Origin: Lachnospiraceae bacterium
GTDB taxonomy: Bacteria > Bacillota > Clostridia > Lachnospirales > Lachnospiraceae
Direction of reading: 5' to 3'
NCBI GenBank assembly: GCA_017618195.1
Contig: JAFZUW010000026.1
Span: 22,876-86,875, forward strand
Length of the DNA stretch: 64,000 nt
Below the pieces are notes generated by a model. It was given only the letters and a program-made list of their open reading frames with translations. It did not search any database and was not told the DNA's origin. Below are positions 32,695 to 41,582 of this stretch, piece by piece. Each line of letters opens with the position of its first letter. The stretch's first letter is position 1. The position numbers and the translations under genes are program-made.

Positions 32695-34869
32695 ATGCAG
32701 TACGCGGATGTTATTGTTGATATTTCGACAACCGCACTGGACAGGACCTTTCAATACCGCATACCCGATGAACTTGAGGGGACGGTTACGGTCGGTTCTC
32801 CGGTGCTGATTCCGTTCGGTTCATCCGACAAGCTACGAAAAGGTTATATCGTCGGAATCGGAGACGAGCTGAAATTCCCCGTTGAGCGGATCAAGAACAT
32901 CGTAGGACCCGCGGAAAAGGACCTTTCGATCGAAGATACGATGATGGGAATCGCATACTGGATGCGGGAGCAGTACGGCGGAACGCTTTATGACGCTCTT
33001 CGGACCGTGCTTCCGGTCCGCAAAAAGGTGCAGAAACAGCCGAAGCGGATCATCCGTCGCAAAGTAAGCGAAGAGGATATCCGAAAGGCTTATCAGGAAG
33101 CAACCGCAAAGAAGCATAAGGCAAAGGCAAGGCTCTTGGAGCCGCTCTGCACGCAGGATTTTATTCCGTATGAGATTGCTTCCGGAAAGATGAACGTCGC
33201 AAAGGCAACGATCGACTTTTACGTCGGAGCGGGTCTTTTGGAAGTGGCGGTTACGGCAGGGGATTATTACCCCGGAGACGGGCTGAAGGTCGGGCTCAAC
33301 GAAGAGCAGCAAAAAGCCGCCGAAGCTGTTATCACAAGACGCGGAGAGGGAAGGCCGTTTCTGCTGTTCGGAATTACCGGAAGCGGCAAGACCGAAGTGT
33401 ATATCCGCATTATCGAGCAGGTGCTGAGCGAAGGAAAGCAGGCAATCGTCCTGATACCCGAAATCGCATTGACATATCAGACGCTTTTACGGTTCTACCG
33501 TTGCTTCGGAGACCGGGTCGGCTATGTGCATTCGAAGATGGCGCTTTCGGACCGGTATCTGCAGTGTGAAAAAGCCAAAAACGGCGAAATATCGGTTATG
33601 ATCGGACCGCGGTCCGCTTTGTTTACGCCGTTTCAGAATCTCGGGCTCATCGTGATCGATGAAGAGCAGGAACTTTCGTACCACAGCGAAACGACGCCCA
33701 AGTATTATTCGGACGAGGTTGCGATCAAGCGCACCCGCGACTGCGGGGCGGCTTTGGTCCTCGGTTCGGCGACGCCTTCCGTGAAGAGCTTCCGGCGTGC
33801 GGAAAGCGGCGCTTACATCCTTTTAGAGCTCACAAAACGGGCTAAGGAAGGAGCACAGCTCCCGACGGCCGAAATCGTCGACATGCGCGAGGAACTGACA
33901 AGCGGAAACCGGAGCGTATTCAGCCGGAGCCTCAGGCAGGCGATTACCGAATGCCTCAGTAAGAAACAGCAGGCAATGCTCTTTTTAAACCGAAGGGGCT
34001 TCTCCGGATTTCTTTCGTGCAGAAGCTGCGGAGAGGTCGTCAAATGCCCGCATTGCGACGTTTCGATGACGGTTCACCGAAGCGGCAATCTGCAGTGCCA
34101 TTACTGCGGACATACGGCGCCGATGCCGAAACAATGTCCGGCATGCGGATCAAAATACATAGCTGCATTCGGAACCGGAACACAGAAGATCGAAGAACTG
34201 GTTAAGAAGGAATTTCCCGATGCCCGCGTCATGCGGATGGATGCGGACACGACCAAAGGCAAAGACGGATACGAAACAATCCTGGGCGCATTTGCCGAAG
34301 GAAAAGCGGACATCCTGGTCGGTACGCAGATGATTGTGAAGGGTCACGATTTCGGCAATGTGACGCTTGTGGGCGTGCTTGCGGCGGACCTTTCGCTCGG
34401 CGTTTCGGAATATTCGGCGGCAGAGAGGACATTTCATCTGCTCGCGCAGGCTGCGGGAAGAGCCGGAAGAGACCGGTTCCCGGGGAAGGTCGTTATCCAG
34501 ACATACCGTCCGGACCATTACGCTTTGACGGCGGCCGCGGCGCAGGATTACCGGCTGTTTTACGAGCAGGAGATCCGATACCGCAAACTGGCGCAATACC
34601 CGCCGTGCGCAAGCATGTTAAGGGTATTGGGACTCGGCAAGGACGAGGCGGCGCTTAACGAAGCGATGAAGACGCTTGCGGAAATTGTCCGCACAAAGGG
34701 CGTTACGGTGCTCGGTCCGGCAGCGGACGGCATGCGTTACGCGATGGACATATTCCGTGTGATCTTATACATAAAGGCGGGAAGCAAAGATGCTTTGATC
34801 GCCGTACGGGACCGGCTTGAGAGGGAGGTTCCCGAAGGAATTACGCTGCAATTTGAATTCAGTGAATAA
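32695..34869 (+). CDS. priA: Primosomal protein N' (PriA helicase)
   Basis: A 724-residue restart helicase that reloads the replisome at stalled forks. ATG 32695 follows GGAGG by 9 nt; an earlier in-frame ATG at 32629 lies inside murE. The N-terminal DNA-binding domain begins QYADVIVDISTTALDRTFQYRIPD. Helicase motifs: GITGSGKTEVYIR (Walker A), VIDEEQELSYHSE (motif II, with DEEQ in place of the DEEH of Escherichia coli) and GTQMIVKGHDFGNVTLVG. Eight Cys in CRSCGEVVKCPHC...CHYCGH...CPACGS make the two zinc sites. The C-terminal domain is complete. It heads the def-fmt-rsmB block as in other Firmicutes. Confidence 0.95.
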   Translation: MQYADVIVDISTTALDRTFQYRIPDELEGTVTVGSPVLIPFGSSDKLRKGYIVGIGDELKFPVERIKNIVGPAEKDLSIEDTMMGIAYWMREQYGGTLYDALRTVLPVRKKVQKQPKRIIRRKVSEEDIRKAYQEATAKKHKAKARLLEPLCTQDFIPYEIASGKMNVAKATIDFYVGAGLLEVAVTAGDYYPGDGLKVGLNEEQQKAAEAVITRRGEGRPFLLFGITGSGKTEVYIRIIEQVLSEGKQAIVLIPEIALTYQTLLRFYRCFGDRVGYVHSKMALSDRYLQCEKAKNGEISVMIGPRSALFTPFQNLGLIVIDEEQELSYHSETTPKYYSDEVAIKRTRDCGAALVLGSATPSVKSFRRAESGAYILLELTKRAKEGAQLPTAEIVDMREELTSGNRSVFSRSLRQAITECLSKKQQAMLFLNRRGFSGFLSCRSCGEVVKCPHCDVSMTVHRSGNLQCHYCGHTAPMPKQCPACGSKYIAAFGTGTQKIEELVKKEFPDARVMRMDADTTKGKDGYETILGAFAEGKADILVGTQMIVKGHDFGNVTLVGVLAADLSLGVSEYSAAERTFHLLAQAAGRAGRDRFPGKVVIQTYRPDHYALTAAAAQDYRLFYEQEIRYRKLAQYPPCASMLRVLGLGKDEAALNEAMKTLAEIVRTKGVTVLGPAADGMRYAMDIFRVILYIKAGSKDALIAVRDRLEREVPEGITLQFEFSE

Positions 34870-34927
34870 AGAGAGTCCGCGCCGGGCAGAAAGCCCGCAC
34901 GGAACCATGGGGCAAGGAGGCAGGAAC

Positions 34928-35437
34928 ATGGCATTACGAAAGATTCGGACACAGGGAGACAGAGTTCTCGAAAAGGTTTGCAAGCCGGTAACGGAGATGA
35001 ACGGACGTACGCTTGAGCTGATCGACGATATGCTTGAAACGATGTATCAGGCGGACGGAGTCGGGCTCGCCGCACCGCAGGTTGGAATTTTGAAACGGAT
35101 TTTCGTAATCGACGTTTCACCCGAAGGAAACCAGCCTCTTGTTTTTATCAATCCGGAGATTTTGGAATCTTCCGGAGAGCAGACCGGATATGAAGGCTGC
35201 CTCAGCGTTCCCGGAAAGAGCGGTGTCGTTACAAGACCGAATCACGTCAAATGCCGTTATCAGGACCGCGACATGAAGTGGCAGGAAATCGAAGGAGACG
35301 AGCTGCTCGCAAGAGCGATTCTTCACGAGAACGACCACCTGAACGGTCATCTGTACGTATCGCTTGTGGAAGGCAGGCTTTACGACAATTCCGAGCTGGA
35401 ACAGATTGAAGATGAGGAAGCATCCTCCAAGGAGTGA
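34928..35437 (+). CDS. def: Peptide deformylase
   Basis: A 169-residue metalloenzyme that removes the formyl group from nascent proteins. ATG 34928 follows CAAGGAGG; the longer frame from 34817 lies in priA. The three motifs are GVGLAAPQVG, EGCLSVPG and HENDHLNG. The third is normally HEIDHLNG and keeps both His ligands and Glu. The short acidic tail (EQIEDEEASSKE) is typical. It is 2 bp before fmt, so formyl addition and removal are made from one mRNA. Confidence 0.96.
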   Translation: MALRKIRTQGDRVLEKVCKPVTEMNGRTLELIDDMLETMYQADGVGLAAPQVGILKRIFVIDVSPEGNQPLVFINPEILESSGEQTGYEGCLSVPGKSGVVTRPNHVKCRYQDRDMKWQEIEGDELLARAILHENDHLNGHLYVSLVEGRLYDNSELEQIEDEEASSKE

Positions 35438-35439
35438 AT

Positions 35440-36363
35440 ATGATCCGTATCGTTTATATGGGAACCCCCGATATTGCGGCCGTAATACTGAAGAGGCTGA
35501 TCGGGGAACCGTACAAAATCGTGCTTGCCGTTACGCAGCCCGACCGGCCGAAGGGAAGAGGCAAGGAACTTGCGAAATCGCCGGTGAAGCTTGTGGCAGA
35601 GGAAGCCGGAATTCCGGTATTCCAGCCGTTAAAGCTGCGTGATCCGGAAGCCGTAAAGGCGGTTGCGAAGGCAAAGCCGGACATGATCGTTGTTGCGGCA
35701 TTCGGACAGATCCTTCCGAAAGCGGTTCTTGATCTGCCGAAATACGGCTGCATCAACGTCCATGCATCGCTGCTTCCCGCGTACCGCGGCGCGGCGCCGA
35801 TCCAGTGGTCAATCATCGACGGACAGCGGGAGACCGGCATTACCATCATGAAGATGGATGAAGGGCTCGATACCGGCGATATCCTGCTGCAAAAGAGCAT
35901 TGCGATTTCTCCTGAGGAAACGGGCGGTTCGCTGCATGACCGGCTGGCGGAGCTCGGTGCGGATGCGCTTGTTGAAGCAATCCCCGGAGTGATCGACGGC
36001 AGCCTGAAGCCGGTTCCGCAGGGAGAAATGACGACTCCTTATGCGAAACAGCTGACAAAGGAAATGGGACGCCTCGATTTCACGAAATCCGCGGAAGAGC
36101 TTGCTCGTACCGTGCGCGGTCTGGATCCGTGGCCCGGTACGTATACCGATCTCGACGGTAAGCTTTTGAAGATTTGGAAGGCGGAGCCGGTGATCCTTCA
36201 GAATACCGGAATGGCGCCCGGAACGATCACCGATATTACGAAGAAATCCTTTACTTATGTGACCGCAGTCGGCGGACTCCGCATTACGGAGCTGCAGCCC
36301 GAAGGAAAGCGGCGCATGACGACCGAGGAGTTCCTCAGGGGGTATCATTTTCCGGAGCGATAA
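35440..36363 (+). CDS. fmt: Methionyl-tRNA formyltransferase
   Basis: A 307-residue enzyme that formylates initiator Met-tRNA. ATG 35440 lies 5 nt after AAGGAG and gives MIRIVYMGTPDIAAVIL. Motifs: VTQPDRPKGRGKEL, VVAAFGQILPKAVLDLPKYGCINVHASLLPAYRGAAPIQWSI with the formyl-tetrahydrofolate loop HASLLPAYRGAAP, and ITIMKMDEGLDTGDIL. The C-terminal OB-like domain (ARTVRGLDPWPGTYT) recognises the tRNA. Complete and typical in length. Confidence 0.96.
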   Translation: MIRIVYMGTPDIAAVILKRLIGEPYKIVLAVTQPDRPKGRGKELAKSPVKLVAEEAGIPVFQPLKLRDPEAVKAVAKAKPDMIVVAAFGQILPKAVLDLPKYGCINVHASLLPAYRGAAPIQWSIIDGQRETGITIMKMDEGLDTGDILLQKSIAISPEETGGSLHDRLAELGADALVEAIPGVIDGSLKPVPQGEMTTPYAKQLTKEMGRLDFTKSAEELARTVRGLDPWPGTYTDLDGKLLKIWKAEPVILQNTGMAPGTITDITKKSFTYVTAVGGLRITELQPEGKRRMTTEEFLRGYHFPER

Positions 36364-36374
36364 GGAGATAACGG

Positions 36375-37742
36375 ATGAACGCACGCGAATTTGCGCTGAA
36401 AATGCTCCTTAAGATCAACGAAGAGCAGGTGCTGAGCCACGAGGCATTAAAAGCGCTTGATCAAAGCGGGCTCGAGCCGAGGGACCGGTCGCTTGCGACC
36501 AAGCTTGTTCACGGGACGCTTGAGCGGCAGCTGACAATCGATTGGATCCTTGTAAAGAAGACCGGAAAGCCTGTTTCGAAGATGAAACCGTGTGTTCGGA
36601 ACATACTCCGGATGGGAGTTTACCAGCTGCTGTTTCTTTCGCAGATTCCCGCTTCGGCGGTCTGCAACGAGTCGGTGAAGCTCACGAAGAAGAACGGCTA
36701 TGCGGGACTTTCGGGATTCGTAAACGGCGTTCTCAGAGGCCTCAGCAGAGACATTGAGGCAGCCGGTTCGCAGGAAGAGGCACTCGCAACGTTTGCGAAA
36801 GAGTATCCGGAAAAGGAGAGGTTCTGCTTCCTTTATTCGGTGCCGGAGGAACTGGCGGATTATTACCGGACGAATTACCCCGGTGAGGCGGAAGAGATGT
36901 TCCGCGCATTCCTTTCGGAAAGCGGCGTTTCGATCCGGTGGAACAAGAGCCGCGGAAGTCTCGATGAGCTGAAGGCGGTGCTTCAAAAGGAAGACATCCC
37001 GTTTCGGGACGGGCTTCTGCCGAATACGTTAAGACTTATGAAAAGCGGCAGCCCTGCGGGAAGCGAAGCGTTCCGAAAAGGCCTGTTCAGCATACAGGAT
37101 GAGAGCTCCGCGCTTGCGGGCAACCTGACTCCTTTGAAAAAAGGGATGAAGGTGCTTGATCTGTGCGCGGCGCCCGGCGGCAAGACCGTTCACGCAGCGG
37201 ACGAGCTGACGGCTCTCGGCGGCGGAAGCGTAACCGCAAGGGACCTTTCCGCGGAGAAGACCGAACGAATCCGCGAACATGCCGACCGCGTCGGCCTCAG
37301 TAACGTGACATGCGAAAAACGTGATGCGCTTCAATATGAAGAGGCATTAAAGGAAGCTTACGACATTGTCCTTGCGGACCTGCCGTGCTCGGGTCTCGGG
37401 GTGATCTCGCGTAAGCCCGACGTCAAATGGAAGACGTCCCTTGCCGATGCCGCAAGCCTCGCATCCGTTCAGCGTGATATTCTAAAAAATGCGGTTCGTT
37501 ATGTAAAGAAGGGCGGATACCTTTGTTATTCGACCTGTACGATCACGAAAGAAGAGAACGATCGGAACTGCGATTTTATCGAATCGCTCGGGCTGGTTCC
37601 GTATGACGTGACCGAAGCGGTTCCGGAAGTGTTTCGGAAGCGTTATCAAAACGGCAGACTCCAGTTGTTCCCGCAGGACGGGACCGACGGATTTTTCATA
37701 GCAGTATTTCGAAAGAAAGACGATGCAGATGGACAGAATTGA
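36375..37742 (+). CDS. rsmB: 16S rRNA (cytosine-967-C5)-methyltransferase RsmB
   Basis: A 455-residue protein. Residues 1-140 form a NusB-like RNA-binding domain (LATKLVHGTLERQLTIDWIL, NILRMGVYQLLFL). The methyltransferase domain has VLDLCAAPGGKTVHAADEL for SAM, then DLPCSGLGVISRKPD with the first active-site Cys and YSTCTITKEENDR with the second. It methylates C967 of 16S rRNA by analogy with the family. It is preceded by AAGGAG, 11 bp after fmt, and overlaps rlmN by 20 bp, in the order found across Firmicutes. Confidence 0.95.
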   Translation: MNAREFALKMLLKINEEQVLSHEALKALDQSGLEPRDRSLATKLVHGTLERQLTIDWILVKKTGKPVSKMKPCVRNILRMGVYQLLFLSQIPASAVCNESVKLTKKNGYAGLSGFVNGVLRGLSRDIEAAGSQEEALATFAKEYPEKERFCFLYSVPEELADYYRTNYPGEAEEMFRAFLSESGVSIRWNKSRGSLDELKAVLQKEDIPFRDGLLPNTLRLMKSGSPAGSEAFRKGLFSIQDESSALAGNLTPLKKGMKVLDLCAAPGGKTVHAADELTALGGGSVTARDLSAEKTERIREHADRVGLSNVTCEKRDALQYEEALKEAYDIVLADLPCSGLGVISRKPDVKWKTSLADAASLASVQRDILKNAVRYVKKGGYLCYSTCTITKEENDRNCDFIESLGLVPYDVTEAVPEVFRKRYQNGRLQLFPQDGTDGFFIAVFRKKDDADGQN

Positions 37743-38772
37743 TCTGAAAAACCTGACCTTGCCGGAACTTACCGAATTGCTGACGGGACTCGGCGAGAAG
37801 AAATTCCGTGCTGCGCAGCTTTATGACTGGATGCATAAGAAGCAGGCGTGCTCGATCGCGGAGATGACCAACCTGCCGGAAGCGCTTCGTAAGAGGCTTT
37901 CGGAACAGTTTGATTATACGGTTCTCACGAAGGTCGTCGAACTCGTTTCCGAGATTGACGGAACGCGCAAATACCTGTTCCGCCTTCCGGACGGCAACGT
38001 GATCGAGAGCGTGAGAATGGAATACCATCACGGTATTTCGGTATGCATTTCCTCACAGGTCGGCTGCCGGATGGGATGCAGCTTCTGCGCATCGACGATC
38101 GGCGGACTCGTACGGAACTTAAGCGCCGCGGAAATGCTTGAGCAGATTTATTCGATTGAACGGCTTGGCGGGGAGAAGATCAGCAATGTCGTCGTGATGG
38201 GGTCGGGCGAACCGCTTGACAACTTCGATAACCTTGTTCGATTTGTCGGAATGCTCAGTTCCGAAGACGGACGGAACTTAAGCCACAGAAACATTACGGT
38301 TTCGACGTGCGGACTCGCGGACCGGTTAAAGGAACTCGCGGATCTGGATCTCGGGATCAATCCCGCGGTTTCGCTGCATGCGCCGAACGACGAAATGCGC
38401 AGAAAACTGATGCCGGTCGCAAAGCGTTATTCCATGAAGGAACTGATGGAGGCGGTCGATTACTACATCGAAAAGACCGGCCGGAGGATGACATTTGAAT
38501 ACAGCCTGATCCGGGACCAAAACGACACCAACGCCTGCGCGAGGGAGCTGATCACCCTCTTAAAAGGCCGGAATTGCCTGGTAAATCTGATCCCGGTGAA
38601 CCCCGTAAAAGAGCGCGGATTTGAGCGTCCGGCGGGGCCAAATGTGCAGACTTTTCAGAAAAAACTTGAAAAAGCCGGCATAAATGTTACTATTAGAAGG
38701 GAAATGGGCTCTGACATTAATGCCGCCTGCGGACAGCTTCGCAGGCATTATGAGGAGGAAGCAAAGGGATGA
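37723..38772 (+). CDS. rlmN: Dual-specificity 23S rRNA/tRNA adenine-C2 methyltransferase RlmN
   Basis: A 349-residue radical SAM enzyme. The cluster ligands are in GCRMGCSFCASTIGG (CxxxCxxC), followed by MGSGEPLDNFDNL and NPAVSLHAPNDEMRRKLMP. The C-terminal NAACGQLRRH carries the second catalytic Cys. It methylates C2 of A2503 in 23S rRNA and A37 of some tRNAs. Translation starts inside rsmB; two ATGs, 37723 and 37729, are possible and neither has a strong ribosome site, consistent with coupled translation. Its stop overlaps prpC by 4 bp. Confidence 0.96.
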   Translation: MQMDRIDLKNLTLPELTELLTGLGEKKFRAAQLYDWMHKKQACSIAEMTNLPEALRKRLSEQFDYTVLTKVVELVSEIDGTRKYLFRLPDGNVIESVRMEYHHGISVCISSQVGCRMGCSFCASTIGGLVRNLSAAEMLEQIYSIERLGGEKISNVVVMGSGEPLDNFDNLVRFVGMLSSEDGRNLSHRNITVSTCGLADRLKELADLDLGINPAVSLHAPNDEMRRKLMPVAKRYSMKELMEAVDYYIEKTGRRMTFEYSLIRDQNDTNACARELITLLKGRNCLVNLIPVNPVKERGFERPAGPNVQTFQKKLEKAGINVTIRREMGSDINAACGQLRRHYEEEAKG

Positions 38773-39491
38773 AGGCAGTAGCCGTAACCAATGTGGGGAA
38801 CAAGCGCAGCATGAATCAGGACTACTATTTCTGCTCCGACGAACCGGTCGGGATGATGCAGAACCTGTACATTGTTGCAGACGGCATGGGCGGACACAAC
38901 GCCGGCGATTATGCCGCCAGATTTTCCGTGGACCGTTTCGTAACGCTTGTAAGAGAAAGCAAAGAACGTACGCCGATCTCCGTAATGGAGAATGCGTTGA
39001 AGATTACCAATGAAGAGCTGATTGCGAAAGCGAAGACGCAGCGCGAGTATGACGGGATGGGCACGACATTTGTCGCAGCTACCCTGCAGGATGACGGATA
39101 TCTCCTGATCGCCAATATCGGCGACAGCCGTCTTTATATCGTGAACGACACGATCAACCAGATCACGCAGGATCATTCGCTTGTGGCCGAGATGGTGCGC
39201 AACGGGGAACTGAAGAAGGAGGAGGCTAGGTTCCATCCGCAGAAGAACGTTGTATTGCGCGCCCTCAGTACGAGGTCCGTGGCCAGCCCGGATTTTTACA
39301 AATATAAGGTGAAGCGGGGAGATTATGTTCTTCTTTGTTCCGACGGATTGTGGGAAATGGTGGAAGAAGGAGAGCTCCTCAAGCTTGTCAGCGAATATGA
39401 GGACGTACAGGATATCGCCGACAAGATGGTCTTTATGGCCAATGAAAACGGGGGTAAAGACAATATTACGCTGATTCTGATGAAGATTTAA
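38769..39491 (+). CDS. prpC: PP2C-type Ser/Thr protein phosphatase
   Basis: A 240-residue metal-dependent phosphatase. MKAVAVTNVGNKRSMNQD supplies the first metal Asp, VADGMGGHNAGDYAA the second, and NIGDSRLYIVND, QDHSLVAEMVRNGELKKEEARFHPQKNVVLRAL, LLCSDGLWEMVEEGEL and GGKDNITLILMKI complete the family set. It reverses phosphorylation by the PASTA kinase encoded next. The ATGA overlap with rlmN and the gene pair prpC-prkC are conserved in Firmicutes. GGAGGAAGCAAAGGG precedes the ATG. Confidence 0.95.
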   Translation: MKAVAVTNVGNKRSMNQDYYFCSDEPVGMMQNLYIVADGMGGHNAGDYAARFSVDRFVTLVRESKERTPISVMENALKITNEELIAKAKTQREYDGMGTTFVAATLQDDGYLLIANIGDSRLYIVNDTINQITQDHSLVAEMVRNGELKKEEARFHPQKNVVLRALSTRSVASPDFYKYKVKRGDYVLLCSDGLWEMVEEGELLKLVSEYEDVQDIADKMVFMANENGGKDNITLILMKI

Positions 39492-39493
39492 CG

Positions 39494-39499
39494 TATAAT
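39494..39499 (+). promoter_or_regulatory. Possible -10 element before prkC
   Basis: A consensus TATAAT sits right after the prpC stop. The best partner 17 bp upstream is CTGATT, a poor -35. If functional it would allow prkC-rsgA-rpe to be expressed apart from the upstream block. Confidence 0.35.
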
Positions 39500-39602
39500 G
39501 AGGCATCCGCGCGAATGGGGCTCGTGCTGATGCAATCGTTCCGGAAAGCTTTCCGCGAAGCGGGATTTTCGGAACAAACAAGAGAAAGGACGACAGATTG
39601 GT

Positions 39603-41570
39603 ATGATTATTACACCTGGTATGTTAATCGGTGATCGCTACGAGATCATTGAGAAGATCGGAACCGGAGGAATGGCAGATGTTTACAAAGCCAAATGCCA
39701 CCGCCTGAACCGTATGGTAGCGATCAAATTCCTGAAGCCGGAGTACAGCAGCGACAATTCCTTTGTCAGCCGTTTCCGAGGCGAAGCGGAATCCTGCGCG
39801 GGACTGACCCATCCGAACGTGGTCAGCGTATACGACGTAGGGGACGAGGGCGACCTTCATTACATCGTAATGGAACTGGTGGAAGGAATCACCCTGAAGC
39901 GCTACATTGAGAAGAAAGGACAGCTCGAGATCAAGGAAGCGGTCGGAATCGCAATCCAGATCGCACAGGGACTGGACGCGGCGCATACGAAGCACGTCAT
40001 TCATCGTGACATCAAGCCGCAGAACATTATCCTTTCCCGTGAGGGCAAAGTTAAGGTTGCCGACTTCGGTATCGCGAAGGCGGCTACGACAACCAATACG
40101 ATCCAGGAGTGTGCGGCTGGTTCCGTGCATTACCTTTCTCCCGAGCAGGCACGCGGCTACAGCGATGAGAGAAGCGACATCTATTCGCTCGGTATCACGA
40201 TGTACGAGATGCTTGCGGGACGCGTTCCGTACGCCGGAGACAACAACGTTTCGGTTGCGCTTGCGCACATCAGCGAATCCGCAACCCCGCTGATCGAACT
40301 GAATCCGGCCGTAACGCCCGCCGTAGAGAAGATTGTCCGCAAATGTATGAGCAAGAAGCCGGAGCGCCGTTATGCGACGGCGGCCGATCTGATTGCCGAT
40401 CTGAAGGCAGCGCTTGCCAATCCGGACGGACAGTACGTTATGCTTGCTCCGGCGGTTACTCCCGATGCACCGACCAAGCAGCTTTCGGATTCGGAAGTGA
40501 GACAGATCAAGAGCGGAGCGAGATCCAGCTTCTTTGATGAAGACGGAGACGGAGACGACGAGGATGAAGATCCGAAGAAGGCTGCCGCAATGATCAGCAG
40601 ACACCGGATTGATGATGACGAGGAAGATGACGATATCGACAACGTCGGAAGCATCTGGGAAAAGGTCGGACTGGTCAGCAGTATCGTTTTGATGGTTGCA
40701 ATTGCCGTTATCGTTATTCTTGCTGTAAACAAGATGACGGGCATTTTCGATAAGACCAATAAGGGCAATACCCTGAAACCGAAGAAGCAGGTAACCGCAA
40801 CGGCCACTCCCACGACGGTAGCGAGAAAGGCACAGATGCCGAACCTGGTCGGCCAGAAGTATCAGGCGGCATCGCAGAAGCTGAACGCTCTCGGTCTGAA
40901 GCTGAGTATCAGCGTTATCGCCGAAAGTGCTCCGTCCGATAAGTATGCTGCCGATACGGTTACCAGACACGAGCCTTTACAGGATGCGGAATTGTCCGAA
41001 GGAGACGTGGTTGTACTGTATTACAGTATCGGCCGCGGCGATATCACGATGCCGAAGGTCAAGGGACGCGATATTGAGACCGCGAAGAAGATTTTGGACG
41101 AAAACTTCTCGGTTATTGCGATTCCGGAAGCAAGCGATCTCGATGAGGGCATCGTTATCCGCTCCGAGCCGGTCGAGAACACCAAAACCGAACGCGGAAG
41201 CACGGTTACGGTTTATTACAGTATCGGACCTGAGATGATTACGGTTCCGAATACGATCGGTGATTCGCTTGCAAATGCCGAGAAGAAGCTTACGGATCTC
41301 GGTTTGAAGTTCGAGATCAAGGAAGAATATGCGGTGAACGAGGCGGGAACCGTATACAATCAGATGCCGAGCCAGGGAGTGGAGATGAAGAAGGGTTCCA
41401 CGGTAACGCTCTATGTGAGCAAGGGACCGGAGCCGACACCTACGCCCACTCCTACGCCGATCCCGACCAACACGCCTTCTCCCACACCGGTTGAAAACCA
41501 GAACCAGGGTGAGAACAATAACGGCAATACCGGGGATGGCGGAAACACGAACAACGACGACACAAACTGA
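39603..41570 (+). CDS. prkC: PASTA-domain Ser/Thr protein kinase (PrkC/Stk1 type)
   Basis: A 655-residue membrane kinase. The cytoplasmic kinase domain (about 10-275) has GTGGMADVYKA, AIKFLKPE (Lys), HRDIKPQN (catalytic loop) and VADFGIAKA (DFG) with a Thr-rich activation loop TTTNTIQ. A strikingly acidic linker (DEDGDGDDEDEDP, DDDEEDDDIDN) precedes one membrane helix (VGLVSSIVLMVAIAVIVILAV). Outside are three PASTA repeats starting at PNLVGQKYQAA, PKVKGRDIETA and PNTIGDSLANA, which bind muropeptides, then a Thr/Pro tail and an Asn/Gly-rich end. The sensor links cell-wall state to phosphorylation of division and wall proteins. The ribosome site is weak; AAAGGA is about 12 nt upstream. Confidence 0.95.
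   Translation: MIITPGMLIGDRYEIIEKIGTGGMADVYKAKCHRLNRMVAIKFLKPEYSSDNSFVSRFRGEAESCAGLTHPNVVSVYDVGDEGDLHYIVMELVEGITLKRYIEKKGQLEIKEAVGIAIQIAQGLDAAHTKHVIHRDIKPQNIILSREGKVKVADFGIAKAATTTNTIQECAAGSVHYLSPEQARGYSDERSDIYSLGITMYEMLAGRVPYAGDNNVSVALAHISESATPLIELNPAVTPAVEKIVRKCMSKKPERRYATAADLIADLKAALANPDGQYVMLAPAVTPDAPTKQLSDSEVRQIKSGARSSFFDEDGDGDDEDEDPKKAAAMISRHRIDDDEEDDDIDNVGSIWEKVGLVSSIVLMVAIAVIVILAVNKMTGIFDKTNKGNTLKPKKQVTATATPTTVARKAQMPNLVGQKYQAASQKLNALGLKLSISVIAESAPSDKYAADTVTRHEPLQDAELSEGDVVVLYYSIGRGDITMPKVKGRDIETAKKILDENFSVIAIPEASDLDEGIVIRSEPVENTKTERGSTVTVYYSIGPEMITVPNTIGDSLANAEKKLTDLGLKFEIKEEYAVNEAGTVYNQMPSQGVEMKKGSTVTLYVSKGPEPTPTPTPTPIPTNTPSPTPVENQNQGENNNGNTGDGGNTNNDDTN
41431..41490. repeat. Thr-Pro-encoding microrepeat in prkC
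   Basis: CCGACACCTACGCCCACTCC-type hexamer repeats encode a TPTPTPTPIPT tail after the last PASTA domain. Similar repeats occur at 60321-60408 and, shorter, near 4540. Confidence 0.75.
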
Positions 41571-41582
41571 TCCGGGACATTT

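Noticed and set aside
33655-33690. DEEQ instead of DEEH in PriA motif II as a sign of inactivation
   Set aside because: As far as I know, this variant is common in PriA from Firmicutes, and all other helicase and zinc motifs are intact.
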